Positions 45,953 to 56,839 are shown, numbered from the stretch's first letter. The stretch is 64,000 bases of DNA from Deinandra increscens subsp. villosa (GCA_039602395.1 JBCNJP010000003.1:21187896-21251895), one strand, 5' to 3'. The notes: a model not told the origin generated them from the letters alone. Numbers and translations: made by a program.

Positions 45953-46617
45953 TGTAAGGGATTAATTTGTGGCTTGTGTATTAAATTATCCTTAGGCGGA
46001 TTATTTTAAAGGCCTATGTGTTAGAATAGGTGAAAATTAGTTGGGTTATGTGTATATTAGGTCATTGGGCCATTTTAGACATGTTTGGGCTCAATTAGAA
46101 AGAGTTTAGAGGGAGTTTAGTGGGCCTATGTGGTCTAATACGGGAATTAGAGGGTAATTAGGGTAAGGAGAGTAGCTTGTTCATCAAGCTTGTCCTCTCC
46201 TATAAATAGAACCCTCTAATCACTGGAAGGGGGTTGGTTCTCTTGTTATTGGGGGTGGGGGCTCTAATCCGTAACCTAGGGGTTTACGACTCAAGGTGTG
46301 TTGGCAACCAATCGATCGTGTTTAACCAACGTGTTCTTCTTCATCATCGATTTGTGTTTTGTTGCTTGTTTTAGTTGTTGTTTTGGTGGTTTGCTAGTAG
46401 GTATTCACGAAATTCTCACTTGAGAATTTTGACTTTTGTGTGTTGCAACCAAGGTGTTCTAATCAAGTTTCTCTTCAATCGGTTTGTGATTCTTTCGCGG
46501 TTTTAATCATCTTTTCGATATATTCATTGTTCACTCTTGAATCATCTAGTAACACCGGATTCCGCACGGTTGTTACTAGACATTGATATCGTGTGAGGGA
46601 CTTATTTGATCCTTACA
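45953..46617 (+). repeat. LTR2 of J (665 bp)
   Basis: Preceded by a purine tract (as a 3' LTR) and followed by primer site TGGTATCAGAGCC at 46620-46632 (as a 5' LTR). It therefore serves both neighbours. TATAAATAG at about 46201. Confidence 0.9.
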
Positions 46618-46805
46618 ATTGGTATCAGAGCCAAGAAACGCGTGTTTTGTGGCTCTTGCGATATCGGTTTCAAGCTTTTTGGACTAATGATTTGAGTTTT
46701 TCTTTGTGACTTTCAGTTTTTGTAGCTCGAAACAAGAGGTTCGTGTGCGTTTTTGTGTAGGTTTTGATCGTTGCAGAAGCCAGAAGTTCAAGTTACATAA
46801 GCTAT

Positions 46806-47275
46806 TCGATTGAAACTGTGGCTTTGACCCTGTTTCGATCGAAATTTATAGCTTTTTGATCTGAACTGGTACTTTTCGATCGACTTTTCAAACGAGAAGG
46901 TACTTTTCGATCACCCCCTTTTCGATCAGTGTCCGTGGCTTTGACCCATTTCGACCTGATCAAAAAGTGTACTTTTCGACCAGTCAATACTTTTCAATCG
47001 AGCCAAAACTATGCCCGATCGAAAAGCTGACTTTTCGATCAAGTGACCCCTTTTCGATCAAGACCTTTTCTAGCGAAAGGCAGGCTTTTCGGTCAAGCCT
47101 TTTCGACCCAGCTCTCCTAATCGAAAACCACTTTTCGATCACACTCAATCACTTTCCGATCCACCTTTTCAATCAAAACCCCTTTTCGACCAAATAACTA
47201 TTCGATCGAAAACCCTTGTTTTGATCGAAAACCCCTTTTCGATCGATTCCTACTTTTCGATCCAAAAACCTTTTG
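46806..47275 (+). repeat. CTTTTCGATC palindromic motif array in the J leader
   Basis: About 24 units related to CTTTTCGATC and its complement GATCGAAAAG within 470 bp. TTTTCGATC occurs exactly eight times and GATCGAAAA exactly three times; others differ by one or two bases. Spacing is irregular (about 12-40 bp). It lies in the untranslated leader before gag. Confidence 0.8.
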
Positions 47276-47541
47276 CGGCAAAAACACTATTTCACACTGT
47301 TTCAACTATAACGCGCGTAACTTGGGCCTCGTTTGGAGTTAGAAGCTCTAATACCAACCCAAACGACCATCTCGACGAGCCCACAATAACCTCTGCCTAA
47401 CGGATAGAGGAGCTCGTTTGGACCTCCAAATTCCACTCCGAAGGCCTCCGTTTTTCAATTTCAAGTTTTTGACACTATTCTTTGAATAGTGATTTTGTCG
47501 TTTTTACAAGATTTGCTCTAGAAGTTCATCCAAAGAAAATC

Positions 47542-49002
47542 ATGGCACCCATTCGACTAGGTACCACTGCATCTACCAATAACAATGAGATATGTTGTAA
47601 TCCCAAGTGTGAGGCTAAAGAATGGGAACGTAAATTCACAAATGAAACAGTAAATCATGCATCCACAGCTAGAGAAGTCAGGGAATATAAGGATAAGGCT
47701 AGAATGTTTAGAGAGAAACTGGAAGCTATTAAGGTAGATGTTAAAAATCTTCAAAATCAGGTGAGTGATAAAAGCACATATCTTAAGATTGCTAACTCTA
47801 AAGTTGAAGAGTTAACCAAAGAGGTAGAGGAACTAAGAACCAAATTTGACACTTCCCAATCTACCCTTGAAAAACATTAACTTATACAAAAGAAAATGAT
47901 GGACTCTCATCATGCTTTATTCAAATCAGAAGAGCGACTCGAGCAGGTAAAAGAAACATCCGGCCTCGGGGATGGAAATTTTCCTCCCCGATTACAACAT
48001 CAATACATCAAACTGCCCCAAACTACAGATGAATTGTTGAAAGAGTCCCTGAATGAAGCAACCATGATATATGGGCCTCAACCAGTGCTTAAAGATGAAA
48101 AGACAGCCACTGAAGCAACTCAGTCAAATTGTCTGAATAACACTAATGTCATTACTGAGTGTGCAGGTTTAAGCTCCAGTGAAGTGAAGAAAGCTGATGA
48201 AGAAAAGTTGCTTCCTTATCCAAAGATCGAGGCTCCTTATTCCAAAGTTGTGGATGAGGTAAAGCAGGAATGAGTGGTGATGACTACAAGGCCCAATGGT
48301 AAGATATTCATGACAACAGGGTCTATGTTCTTTCCGATTGAAGGAGAAGAGCGATCCTCATTCACCACTAAGCTCAAAGGCTTGGGTCATGATGGTGGTT
48401 TATCATCTGACATTATAAGTATAAGGCCTAAGATCGTCATCAAGCCTCCAACGTCTGTTCCAATCAAGATTGAAAGGCCCAAAATCACAAACAAGTCTCC
48501 AATCTCATTAGTGGGCTCATGCAGTGGCAATACAACTTTCTCAAAGAGCCCAGAGGGCCCAAAAGTTCAAATGTCTTGTTCTGCCCAGTTTTCCACAACC
48601 CAGAAAAGATTCAACAGAAATGCGTCAAGGTCAGAAAGATCAAACAACTGGCGACCTGGAGTCTTTCCGAAAATGCAACCGAATTACAATGCCTTTCCAT
48701 CAAAGCCATACAGCTCAAATGGCCACACTTCTGACTTCTACCTGAAGAAGCAGACTTGCTTCAACTGTGGAGTTCCTTGTCACATTGCTAGAAACCGCTT
48801 GCATGTTCCCTTTGAACCTTATTATCCGCTGAGTCATATGGTTTCATCTCAGGTTTCAATAAAGTCTAAGCCGATACAGGTGCAACCACCAAAGGCAATG
48901 AACACTGTTAATCCTAAGGCTAAACCATATGATGGAAATTGGGGAGCTGCCAAAGATCACAAAAAGCTCTTAAATCAAAAACAGATTTTTTCCAAATTAT
49001 GA
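47542..49002 (+). pseudogene. Copia-type gag of J with coiled coil and broken zinc knuckle
   Basis: One frame from MAPIRLG at 47542 (an upstream in-frame ATG is at 47482), interrupted by TAA 47878-47880 and TGA 48271-48273. The first 110 residues are Lys/Glu-rich heptads ending VEELTKEVEELRTKF, a likely coiled coil. The C-terminal part has a zinc knuckle CFNCGVPCHIARNR (48757-48798), where the final Cys is Arg (CGC). The retained order and size look like SIRE-type gags, but the usual capsid core is not obvious, so identity as gag rests on the knuckle and context. Confidence 0.65.
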
Positions 49003-49320
49003 CAATTTTCATAAAAAGGTGAATGGATCAAAACATCAAAAGGTTGAAAAGCCTAAAGTTGTCACTCCAAAGGCAACTAAAACTGTTTTAAAACATGATT
49101 TAAAAAAAAACAGGTTGAAATACCTAAAGTCACTACTTCAAAGGTGACTAAAGCAACTTTCAAATCACCTGGAATTTGGAAACCAATATCAAAGATAGCT
49201 GCAGATCAAATTCCTGATTTCTCAAAGGGAATGTTTTTAAAAGAAGTTTCATTTATTGACGCTTCAGGAATACCCAGAACCACAATGGTCTGGGTACCTA
49301 TGGCTAACTGATCTCTCACA

Positions 49321-49512
49321 TTGTGTAGGAACAGTCAAGGAGGACTTTCATTAACCTTGTTTGTTTGTGATAGTGATTGTTCCAGGCACATGATAGAAGG
49401 CATCTCTCCATTACATGACATGCAAATTCTCAATAGTAGGGATGTTCTTCTGGTGAGAGGTAACTCTTACAAATTAGCAAGGTACTGTACAGATTGGTTG
49501 TTTCTTGATTAA
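49321..49512 (+). pseudogene. Protease fragment of J (DSG to DSD)
   Basis: FVCDSDCSRHMIEG corresponds to the DSGCSRHMTG active site of SIRE-like copia proteases, with Gly replaced by Asp. The frame stops after 63 codons and the normal integrase/RT/RNase H never follow. The sequence goes straight into 3' noncoding DNA, so this element has lost, or never had, pol. Confidence 0.7.
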
Positions 49513-50059
49513 AAGTACTGTGAGGTATCACTCTGCATAAAACAAAAACCCTATTCTGAGATATTTATAAAAAAATCTTGAAGGTTAGCTTGGCCAGTTT
49601 TAGTAGATATTTTGTGATGTGTCAGTGTGTTCATAAGAAAACTTAAAGAAAATAAAAAAAAAGGAAAGGAAAAGGAGTGTGTTGTCATTAAAAATCAAAA
49701 AGCAAGGGGAAGAATAGAAAAGATGAAACAAAAGTTGAAAAAAATTGACCCCTCAAAAAATTGTGCTTTTTAATTTTTAATCTTTTTTTTGTGTGTTTGA
49801 GAAGGAGGGAAGTGAAATAATCTTCCGATCTGAGAATGACTGAAACGCGTAAGGCTGAAGTGAAAGACATGCTCCAAGGTGATGTGCTCGGTAGGCTCAG
49901 TTCCAAAAACAAAGGTATGGGTCACAACACTTAATGATAAAGTATGTCATTTGACGGGAAACACACACTTAGGTTAGTTGCATGTTCTATTTGACTGTGA
50001 AATTGTTCCCAATACACATGCCGGACTCCAAAGTGTTGAATCGAAAATCTCAAAAAGTC
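49513..50059 (+). other. 3' noncoding region of J before the hairpins
   Basis: No gene. 49640-49800 is A- and T-rich. Confidence 0.5.
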
Positions 50060-50227
50060 GGCATCCCCTCTGTTTTGTGTGAGCAAAGACCTGGGGATGT
50101 CAAAGCCGTTAGTCAGTCTCACCTCTGTTTTGCGTAAGCAAAGACCTGGTGTAGACTGTACTGACGTGTTAATCCGACTTTCCTCTGTTTTGCGTGAGCA
50201 AAGACCTGGTTAGTTTGTATTAGCGTG
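50060..50227 (+). repeat. Three consecutive long hairpins with a shared GNRA-type apical loop
   Basis: Three copies of a 24-nt apical module (50069-50092, 50124-50147, 50184-50207). Each has stem GTTTTGC or GTTTTGT against GCAAAGAC with one bulged G, capped by GTGA, GTAA and GTGA. Each is enclosed by its own long stem: 50060-50068/50093-50101 (9 pairs), 50108-50123/50148-50165 (16 pairs, two bulged T), 50165-50183/50208-50227 (about 16 pairs with two small mismatched spots). The outer stem sequences are unrelated to each other. Several pairs are G-T, i.e. G-U in the plus-strand RNA. Confidence 0.75.
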
Positions 50228-51581
50228 CTTGCAGATCACTGTATATAATTTACACCCAAAAGTGCCACTGTGCACAGAAAAAGAGACCCTCTAGCGTCCA
50301 AAACCCTTTAGCCCTGACTTTGCGACTAGGCTTATGTGTTTAATGCAAGGTTACCACCTAACTGAAAAATGCCTCTGAGTTGAAATCGTACAAGACTTTG
50401 TATATTATCCCTATCTCTTAATGATCTGTTCTTTCTCTTCTCAACCAAGCCTCGGGAAAAGATTCAAAACTCTGGATACGGGTATGTGAAAATATGTGGT
50501 AGGGAATGATTAAGCTTGATAGAGTGCACATATTAATTACCTAGGATTTGTGTGTGACTGTCTTGTGTTCATAATTAATATACAATAAAAGATAATAAAG
50601 TGACAAACAACCTGATTAAGAAACGGGTTTAAGTTTAAAGTGGATCAATATATAGGCAATCACCTGGACGTGTTCGAGTAACAGATGCTGAAAAAGGGTT
50701 CGCCAGTTCAGACAAAGACGGTTTGATCCCAAATAAAACCTTCTCGTTTAGTAATTTGGTATTTTTGTTTTATTTTTATTTTTCTTTTGAGTTATCTTAA
50801 GTTTTTATTGTTTATTTTCAACCATGGCCAGGTTAATTTAAAGGTTTTAATATGTTTTTGTGGGTTTTTATGCAAGAAAGTATGCCCCTCCTCAGAATCT
50901 CAGAGTGAGAAATGTGAAGGGTCCTCGGGTTCAAGGGAAGTATTGATAGGAAACCCGTAACCTATGTTAGGGTTTTTGGTTAAATAATGCTAACCCGGTA
51001 ACCAATCATCATTGTCTGGTTAGTGTCTGTTCCATGTTGTGCTTGACATGTTAAGTCAGAAAAAAAACAACAACTCATGGACAAGAAAGTCAAGGACTTA
51101 GTTGACCAAAGCACTGATGCTGCTACTGATATAGTTGAAGAACCAGCCGGAAAAGGACTTACCCTATGCTTAGGGGAAGTTTGTTGGTTGTTCAAGTGAA
51201 GCTTCTAACTACTCAAAAGACATCATTCACATGTCAAGGGGAAGCTAAATGCAGTCAGTTCAAGAAGTACAATCAAGAATGCCAAGATAGAGGTTTTCAA
51301 AATTTATCCTCTAAAGTCAATGGCAAGTCAAGACAGTTACTGATGATTCAGCAAGGACTCAACAGTTTTCAAGAAGGAGAAAGTATTTGAGAATCCTTCC
51401 CTCATTACTTGGTCATCATTTGCAGTTCAAGCTGATGCTGATTGATAGAACACTCCCGAAAGTCTTTCGTTGTTGCCCAATGAAGATTGTTAAAGAAAAG
51501 AATCTTCACCAACCCATGCTCAAGCCAAGGAGAAGATTGCAAGTTTGAAGATTGAAAGTAGAAGACATTTAATATCACAAG
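50228..51581 (+). other. 3' interior block of J, repeated at 45150-45940
   Basis: From 50796 the sequence duplicates 45150-45940 with few changes. Upstream of that, 50228-50795 has no gene. It ends abruptly at AATATCACAAG where the other copy continues into the purine tract. Confidence 0.75.
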
Positions 51582-51790
51582 TCGTAACGTGTTTCAACAG
51601 AGAAGAACAAATGACAAAGCTTGAAGATGATCAACCAACCAATCCTATTTATAGGAGCTGTCCAGCGAACCAATAAGCTGGCTAACCAATGGTTCGCTGG
51701 TTGGTTAGTTGATATCTATACATACAATTAAACTCTAGTCTACTAATCTATTCGCATAGTAACAACCACACAAGGATTTTTTCTCTAACA
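51582..51790 (-). repeat. Truncated 3' LTR (K)
   Basis: On the minus strand AAGGGGGAATC (purine tract, 51791-51801) precedes TGTTAGAGAAAAAATCC. TATAAATAG near 51647 suggests a promoter. It stops at 51582 against element J after 209 bp. Confidence 0.65.
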
Positions 51791-53460
51791 GATTCCCCCT
51801 TGGACGTTACTTTCGAATGTTGATCTTCACACTTTGTAATCCATCAGTCAAATTTGCTGCTTCTTGATATGACAGTTTTTAGCAAATTCCCCCTGTGACT
51901 GAACTTCAGGTAAGCATGACCCTTTCGTTATCTTCTGACCACAACCAATAAAGTTTCCCCACGGATAAAGCACGTCCATCCTTTTCGGAACATGCATAAG
52001 ATAAAGGTTAACTTTATCATATACTTTTAGAAGACATCCAATGAAACTGAACTGCATCAGTAGAAACAGATCATATCTTCTGACAAAAATAAATATTTGA
52101 ATCCATCTTCATGAATAGTAATGCACCAAGATCTTCATGAAAACCAACACATCCAAAATTAACAACCATAGAAATTCCCCCTCAGCGTTAAGTCAGCGGT
52201 TAAAGGATATTGCGCATGTGGTCTCGGTATATTCAACATGAGAACACATCAGCTTGCATAAAAACCGTAATACAGAACCACTTTCATGAAGACATTAAAA
52301 TTTCCATCAGAAAATCATCGTTAATACTCCTGAAATGATTGCCTGCCATTGAATATTCACTTTTGAAACCTAGGGCCATTCTCCCCCTAAAAAAGTGAGA
52401 TACTCAATATGATTCCAAGCCCGCAAGCATCCATATTGTTAAATGATAACCTCAAGTAGCTCGCACTGGAATCTTGAATTAAATTTTAATCTTTAGTTTG
52501 TGTAGAAAAATAATTCTCTGACTAACGTTCCAAAGTAATCATATCACAGTTTTTGAATCTCTGTCCATCATCATAAACATGTTTTTGAATATATGCCCAT
52601 CATAAAAAATCGTGACTACCCACAAACATATCTCAGAAATTCGACGAATAACTCTTGACAAGAACCGGAATCTGGCACCCCAACACTTCAAATGCAAAAA
52701 CGGAGGTCTTAGAAATGGAATTTGGGTATCGAAACGGATGATACTTGCCGTAAAGCGAGTAAAATTGTAGATCTCGTCGAGACGGTCGTTATGGCTGGTA
52801 TTGGGTTCCGTAACTCAAATGGAACTCAAGGTACGTCCGTTTTAGTAAAACAACCAAAAATCACATTTTCCGTCAAAAACTAATCAGAATGTAAAGTTAC
52901 TAAATCAGGGGGTTATTCTGGTAACTTGTATCTGTCATGAAATCCAATCAAAGAATGGTTTAAAAATCTGTTCAGCGAACCACATCATCATCAACGGACC
53001 AAGTATATTAGCGAACCATAGTCAGCAGACCAAAAGCTCTAGTGAACCAATTTGGTTCATCCGGTGAACCATTGGTTCGGCCGAGTAACTGCCACGAACC
53101 ATTGGTTTGGTCGAGTAACCGCCACGAACCATTGACGAAGATATTCTTGCGAACCATTATGAATATTGCTTAACGATCCAAAAGCCGACGAACCAACATC
53201 ATAAAGATATACTAGCGAACCACTGAGCTGAACCATGATGTTCATCCGGCAAACCAACATAAAAGTTTATTATTTCACTCCAGATTCAGATTTTTGTCGA
53301 AATTCTTCAATTAATCACTACTGTTAGGTGCAAAAATGACTCAGGAACACATGTTTGAACAAATTTGATAAAAATAACTCACTGAATCTCACCTAATTGA
53401 ACTTTTTACGTCTCAAAAACTTCAAAAACGCAAAATAGGATCTGGAAAATGAGCCAACGG
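51791..53460 (-). other. Noncoding interior of K
   Basis: No pol or gag motif. AGGGGGAAT-like purine words recur on the minus strand (near 51890, 52175 and 52385). 52975-53260 is dense in GCGAACCATTGGTTCGG-like words. Confidence 0.55.
52975..53260. repeat. GCGAACCATTGGTTCG motif array
   Basis: About ten occurrences of GAACCA/TGGTTC words, often as GCGAACCATT or the palindrome GAACCATTGGTTC. The same words recur in the flanking LTRs at 51660-51710 and 53700-53770. Confidence 0.7.
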
Positions 53461-53473
53461 CTCTGATACCACT
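53461..53473 (-). other. Primer binding site of K (Met-tRNA type)
   Basis: TGGTATCAGAGCC on the minus strand, a few bases inside the LTR end TACATACA at about 53478. Confidence 0.8.
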
Positions 53474-53477
53474 TGTA

Positions 53478-53843
53478 TGTACAGTTTATGATCAGCCTAC
53501 TAAGCAAGGAGTCAAACGAGTAATTGAGACATAGATCACAAGGTAAATGAACTCAATATTCTCATTAAATGGTTCAATCAAGAGTTACAATGAAGTACAT
53601 AGGAATATTCTCAGAACACATTAGCTTTCACGCACTTAAAAACGCTCAGTTTCAACTGGTTGACTAAAGTGAAAGAACTCAACACTATTTATAGTGTTTC
53701 TGGTCGGTGAACCAAGCAAATCAGCGAACCGCTGCAGCGAACCATTGGTTAGTTTCATGGTTCACTGAGAGCCATTCCTATAAAATTAACTACAAACACA
53801 ACAAACACCTAGACCTAGCATTAGACATCAAAACATGCTCTAA
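53478..53843 (-). repeat. LTR of K (366 bp)
   Basis: Minus strand TGTTAGAGCATG...GTACATACA. TATA box (CTATAAATAG) near 53690. GAACCA words lie upstream of the TATA box. No clear purine tract on its outer side, so it looks like a 5' LTR abutting the ORF3 fragment. Confidence 0.65.
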
Positions 53844-53929
53844 CAAGATCTTTAAGTTCCTTCTCATCAAAAGATGATCTAGAACTAGTGAGAACAACCT
53901 GAGATGTCTTTCTTTTTGCCATTGATTTT

Positions 53930-55810
53930 CTTCTCTTGAGGTACCTGTTTGTCGCATCTGGTGGGTTCTATAGGGTTTGTAGGTTCAGTAGGTGTTGAAG
54001 ATTGTGGTGCAGAAGGTGGTTGTGTGGTGGGATGAGTTGATTTTTAGATTGAGGAGGGTTGAGAGGTTTCTGTTTGTGTGGGTTTGGTGAGAGGTTCTAT
54101 ATGGGTGAAGTTGTCAGCCCTGAACTTTGGTGGAATGGGTTTGGATGCTTTGGAACTTTTAGAGGGTGGCTTTTTGGTTTGAGGTGTGCTGGCCCTGGGT
54201 GGGTTTCTTTTAGGAGCAATGGTGGAGGTTTGTGTGGTAAAAGGTGGAGCAGATATTGAATTGCCAAGAAGAGAGTCAATGAGACTCATAGGTTTAAGAG
54301 GAAGAGAAAGTGTACCTGGGAAAGCACCCGGAGGCCGAGGAATTCATGTTCTTTCAGGTATCATGGATTGCTCCTTTCTTATCTCAGAGTACCTGTCCCT
54401 CAATGTATTCAAAGAACATGGATTTACCGTGTTCTCATCTTCTCCCAACATTTCTATGAAGTACCTTTTAAGAGCTCTTGTTTCCTCTGGTTTTGTGAGA
54501 GGAGCTCTAGCTATCTTTTGTGTGTTTTCTATCTTCATTTTCTCATGGTCAATGTAGTCATCTACAAGTCTTTGTGTTAACTTGATATTTCCATATTCTT
54601 CTACTACCATAGTCATTAATTCACATAAATCTTTAGCAGAGGTTAGGCTTATAGCTTCACTGGTGACCCATCCTCTTGCTAAGATTATGTCTCTCCATTT
54701 CTTCAAAAGTTCTCAGTTGGCATCATTTGCAGCAAGCCTGATATTTTCCTTTTCTTTGTTCATAGCAATGTTGGCTTCCTTTACAAATCTTTGATGCCTT
54801 TTATCTTTAGCCTTGTCTAATTTCTTCATTCGTTCATCAATAGACCTTTTCTTTGCTTTTCTTATGATATCAAGAACAACTTCATTGTCTTGATATATAT
54901 ACTTACATGTCATTTTAAAGCTTAAATGCCTCAGCCATCTCTTTATCTGTCCTTTCTTGTTCCATTATTTCTAACATATCTGCTGCCAGTGATGAATTTA
55001 TCATGTCAATATCTTTAGCAGGGAGTGTGGTTTCTTGCCCATCCAGAAGCTTTACAGGTTCTGTGGCTTTTGTCTTTTCAGCTGCAAACACTTTTGTAGG
55101 CATTTTTACACCTTCTCTGCTTCTTCTCTTCATCTCACTGATATCTTTCAACTAAGCAGCATGGCTCATCATCCTATCATTGAACTCTCTAACCAATGCC
55201 TTATTACAAGTCCTTCTCCCATCAAGATCTTTTCCATACCTTTCAATAATAGGAATGAAAACAGTTCTGGAGCAATCTTTCTTGTTTGCAAGAGTTTCCA
55301 CATTCTTGTATGTAGGTTTGAACCTTTTCTCATATTCCGCCTGTAGAACCTCATCATCAGTCATTTTCTTCTTCCTTTTCCCAAGATTGGGATCATCAGT
55401 AGGGTAAGTAATTCCTTTGTCACTGATGGCAGCTCTCTTGACATGCTTAGGCAGCGGTTCAATTTTCACTTCACCTGATCCTGGTTTGTATTTGGCCCAA
55501 TAGTTGGCCAAAATTTCATTTACAATGTCTTCCACAGGAAATGTAGGAATCACTGGAGCAATTTCTGATGGATCCCTGGCAGGTGGGTAGTAAGGTCCAA
55601 ACACAGATTAAGTAACCTCTTTCATCTCTAATTCCTCCTATATCGATAGGAGGGGTTTCAATTTGAAGAATAGCCTTTGGTTCAAAGGTGGGAATGGAGC
55701 AGAAGTCAACCTGGAAAAGTTTATTCCCTGATGAATCTTTCTTGCTGATAGCATGGCTAATGTCTCAGCTTCTTCCCATATATTTTCCTATGTAAACTCA
55801 TACCTGATTG
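53930..55810 (-). pseudogene. Third-ORF (env-position) protein fragment of a SIRE-like element, C-terminal part
   Basis: Minus-strand frames 55604-55152, 55151-54915, 54913-54713, 54706-54344 and 54289-54044 follow one another and make one protein. In-frame stops are at 55152 (TAG) and 54713 (TGA); one shift occurs near 54916. The first part has GPYYPPARDPSEIAPV and a Lys-rich KRKKKMTDDE region. The middle is Lys/Glu-rich (MKKLDKAKDKR, probable coiled coil). The tail is Pro/Ser/Thr-rich. No membrane segment is seen, so env function is not supported. I link it to the third ORF found downstream of pol in SIRE-like elements by context only. Confidence 0.5.
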
Positions 55811-56651
55811 GTTGTTCTGCATCTGCTAAGAAGAACATGATCGAGTTAAGTTCATCCTCCGGAGCAATTATCAGCTCTGAGGTAATTTGGTCAGCAGCTG
55901 AAAGAATGGAAAACTTAGTAAAACCAAGGATTACTGGTGATGATCATATTGTCAACAAGAAAGCAAACTTTAAAGAGTTAGAAGTTCAAAATCAACCTCA
56001 TTCAAAAAAGAAACTTTGAGCATCCGAGAAAACATTACTTCGGGAACTCAAATCATCATTCAGAACTCAGACAATCTGAACCTGTTGACAAGCAAAGACC
56101 CAAATTATTTCAACAATCATGATTTTGAGGACCTTAAATACAATTATTCAAGAAGATCTCAAAGCAATAAAAAATCTAGGAGAATTTATGCTCTTAGAGG
56201 AAGAAAATTTCACTACAAGATAAAATATACCTCGGAAGGAAAAAGTTACAATCTCGAGGTAAAAGTTACCTCGGAGGGACGAAATCAGTCCGGAAGACAC
56301 TTAAAAGAGAAAAAAATGGGCTCTCGAGGTAAAAGTTACCTCGGAAGACCATTATCACAGTCCCGAGGTAAAAATGACCTCGGATGACAAATTTTACTCT
56401 GAAAGAATTCTACACCTTAGACAAGAGGTTTTTGTCCTAATGAAGAAGAAATTATGTTTAAAAGCCAAAATCAACAGTTGTTTCAAAGGAAACCTTCAAA
56501 ATTTCATGATCAAACTTCTGATTTTGATACAATATATTCTGAATCAACTAAGGCTAAAAGACAGATGGAATATAGGCTAAGAAAATCTGTTATAAAACAA
56601 AAAGCTATTAACTTTCAATCTGAACAGGATTCTTTTTCTATCCCAAAGTGA
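55753..56651 (+). pseudogene. Gag remnant of L
   Basis: Open pieces 55753-56019, 56016-56387 and 56454-56651 in different frames. The first is acidic/polar with AAERMENLVKPR. The second is Lys/Arg/Gly-rich with repeated RGKSYLG-like segments encoded by the CCGAGGTAA array. The first 60 bp (to about 55810) more likely belong to the inverted ORF3 fragment. No zinc knuckle is visible. Assignment as gag comes from position upstream of the protease. Confidence 0.5.
56221..56385 (+). repeat. CCGAGGTAA/TTACCTCGG hairpin array in L gag
   Basis: CGAGGTAAAAGTTACCTCG, an 8-bp stem with a 3-nt loop, occurs exactly at 56255-56273 and 56325-56343. A third CCGAGGT...ACCTCGG with a 7-nt loop is at 56363-56383. 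A further ACCTCGGAAGG lies at 56229. Confidence 0.8.
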
Positions 56652-56839
56652 GTCAAAATTCTTTAACTCTTGATCAGTCAAAAGCTGAATCATCAAAAAC
56701 CAAAGAAGTGACTCAAACTCTTGTACTCAAAGAGTACAAGTATAATGATGCAAGGGTAGACCCAAGACCACAAAGGCTTGGGTCTCCCTAAGAAATTAAC
56801 TCATTTGTTTTACTATGTGCAGAAAACATCCAATAAATC

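Larger units (their letters stand above)
44440..51581 (+). mobile_element. Element J: copia-type, gag-only element in LTR/deleted interior/LTR/long interior arrangement
   Basis: LTR1 44440-45102 and LTR2 45953-46617 are near-identical direct repeats, and each is followed by a Met-type primer site. Between them lies a short interior (45103-45952) whose last 800 bp also occur at the end of the long interior (50796-51581). The long interior holds gag and a protease piece but no integrase, RT or RNase H. A third LTR is missing: sequence breaks at 51581, just before the expected purine tract. Confidence 0.85.
51582..53843 (-). mobile_element. Element K: minus-strand SIRE-like pieces without pol
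   Basis: The 5' LTR is at 53478-53843 with a Met-type primer site at 53461-53473, followed on the minus strand by 1.7 kb of noncoding interior, then a purine tract and an LTR start at 51790 (TGTTAGAG). The two LTRs share start, GAACCA-type motifs and a TATA box but are otherwise different, so they may come from two related families. Confidence 0.55.

Noticed and set aside
46806..47275. CRISPR-like array
   Set aside because: Units are about 10 bp, imperfect, in both orientations and irregularly spaced, in plant retroelement DNA; not a CRISPR.
53930..55810. Envelope protein
   Set aside because: No signal peptide, membrane segment or Cys pattern seen; only its position in the element suggests env, so function is left open.
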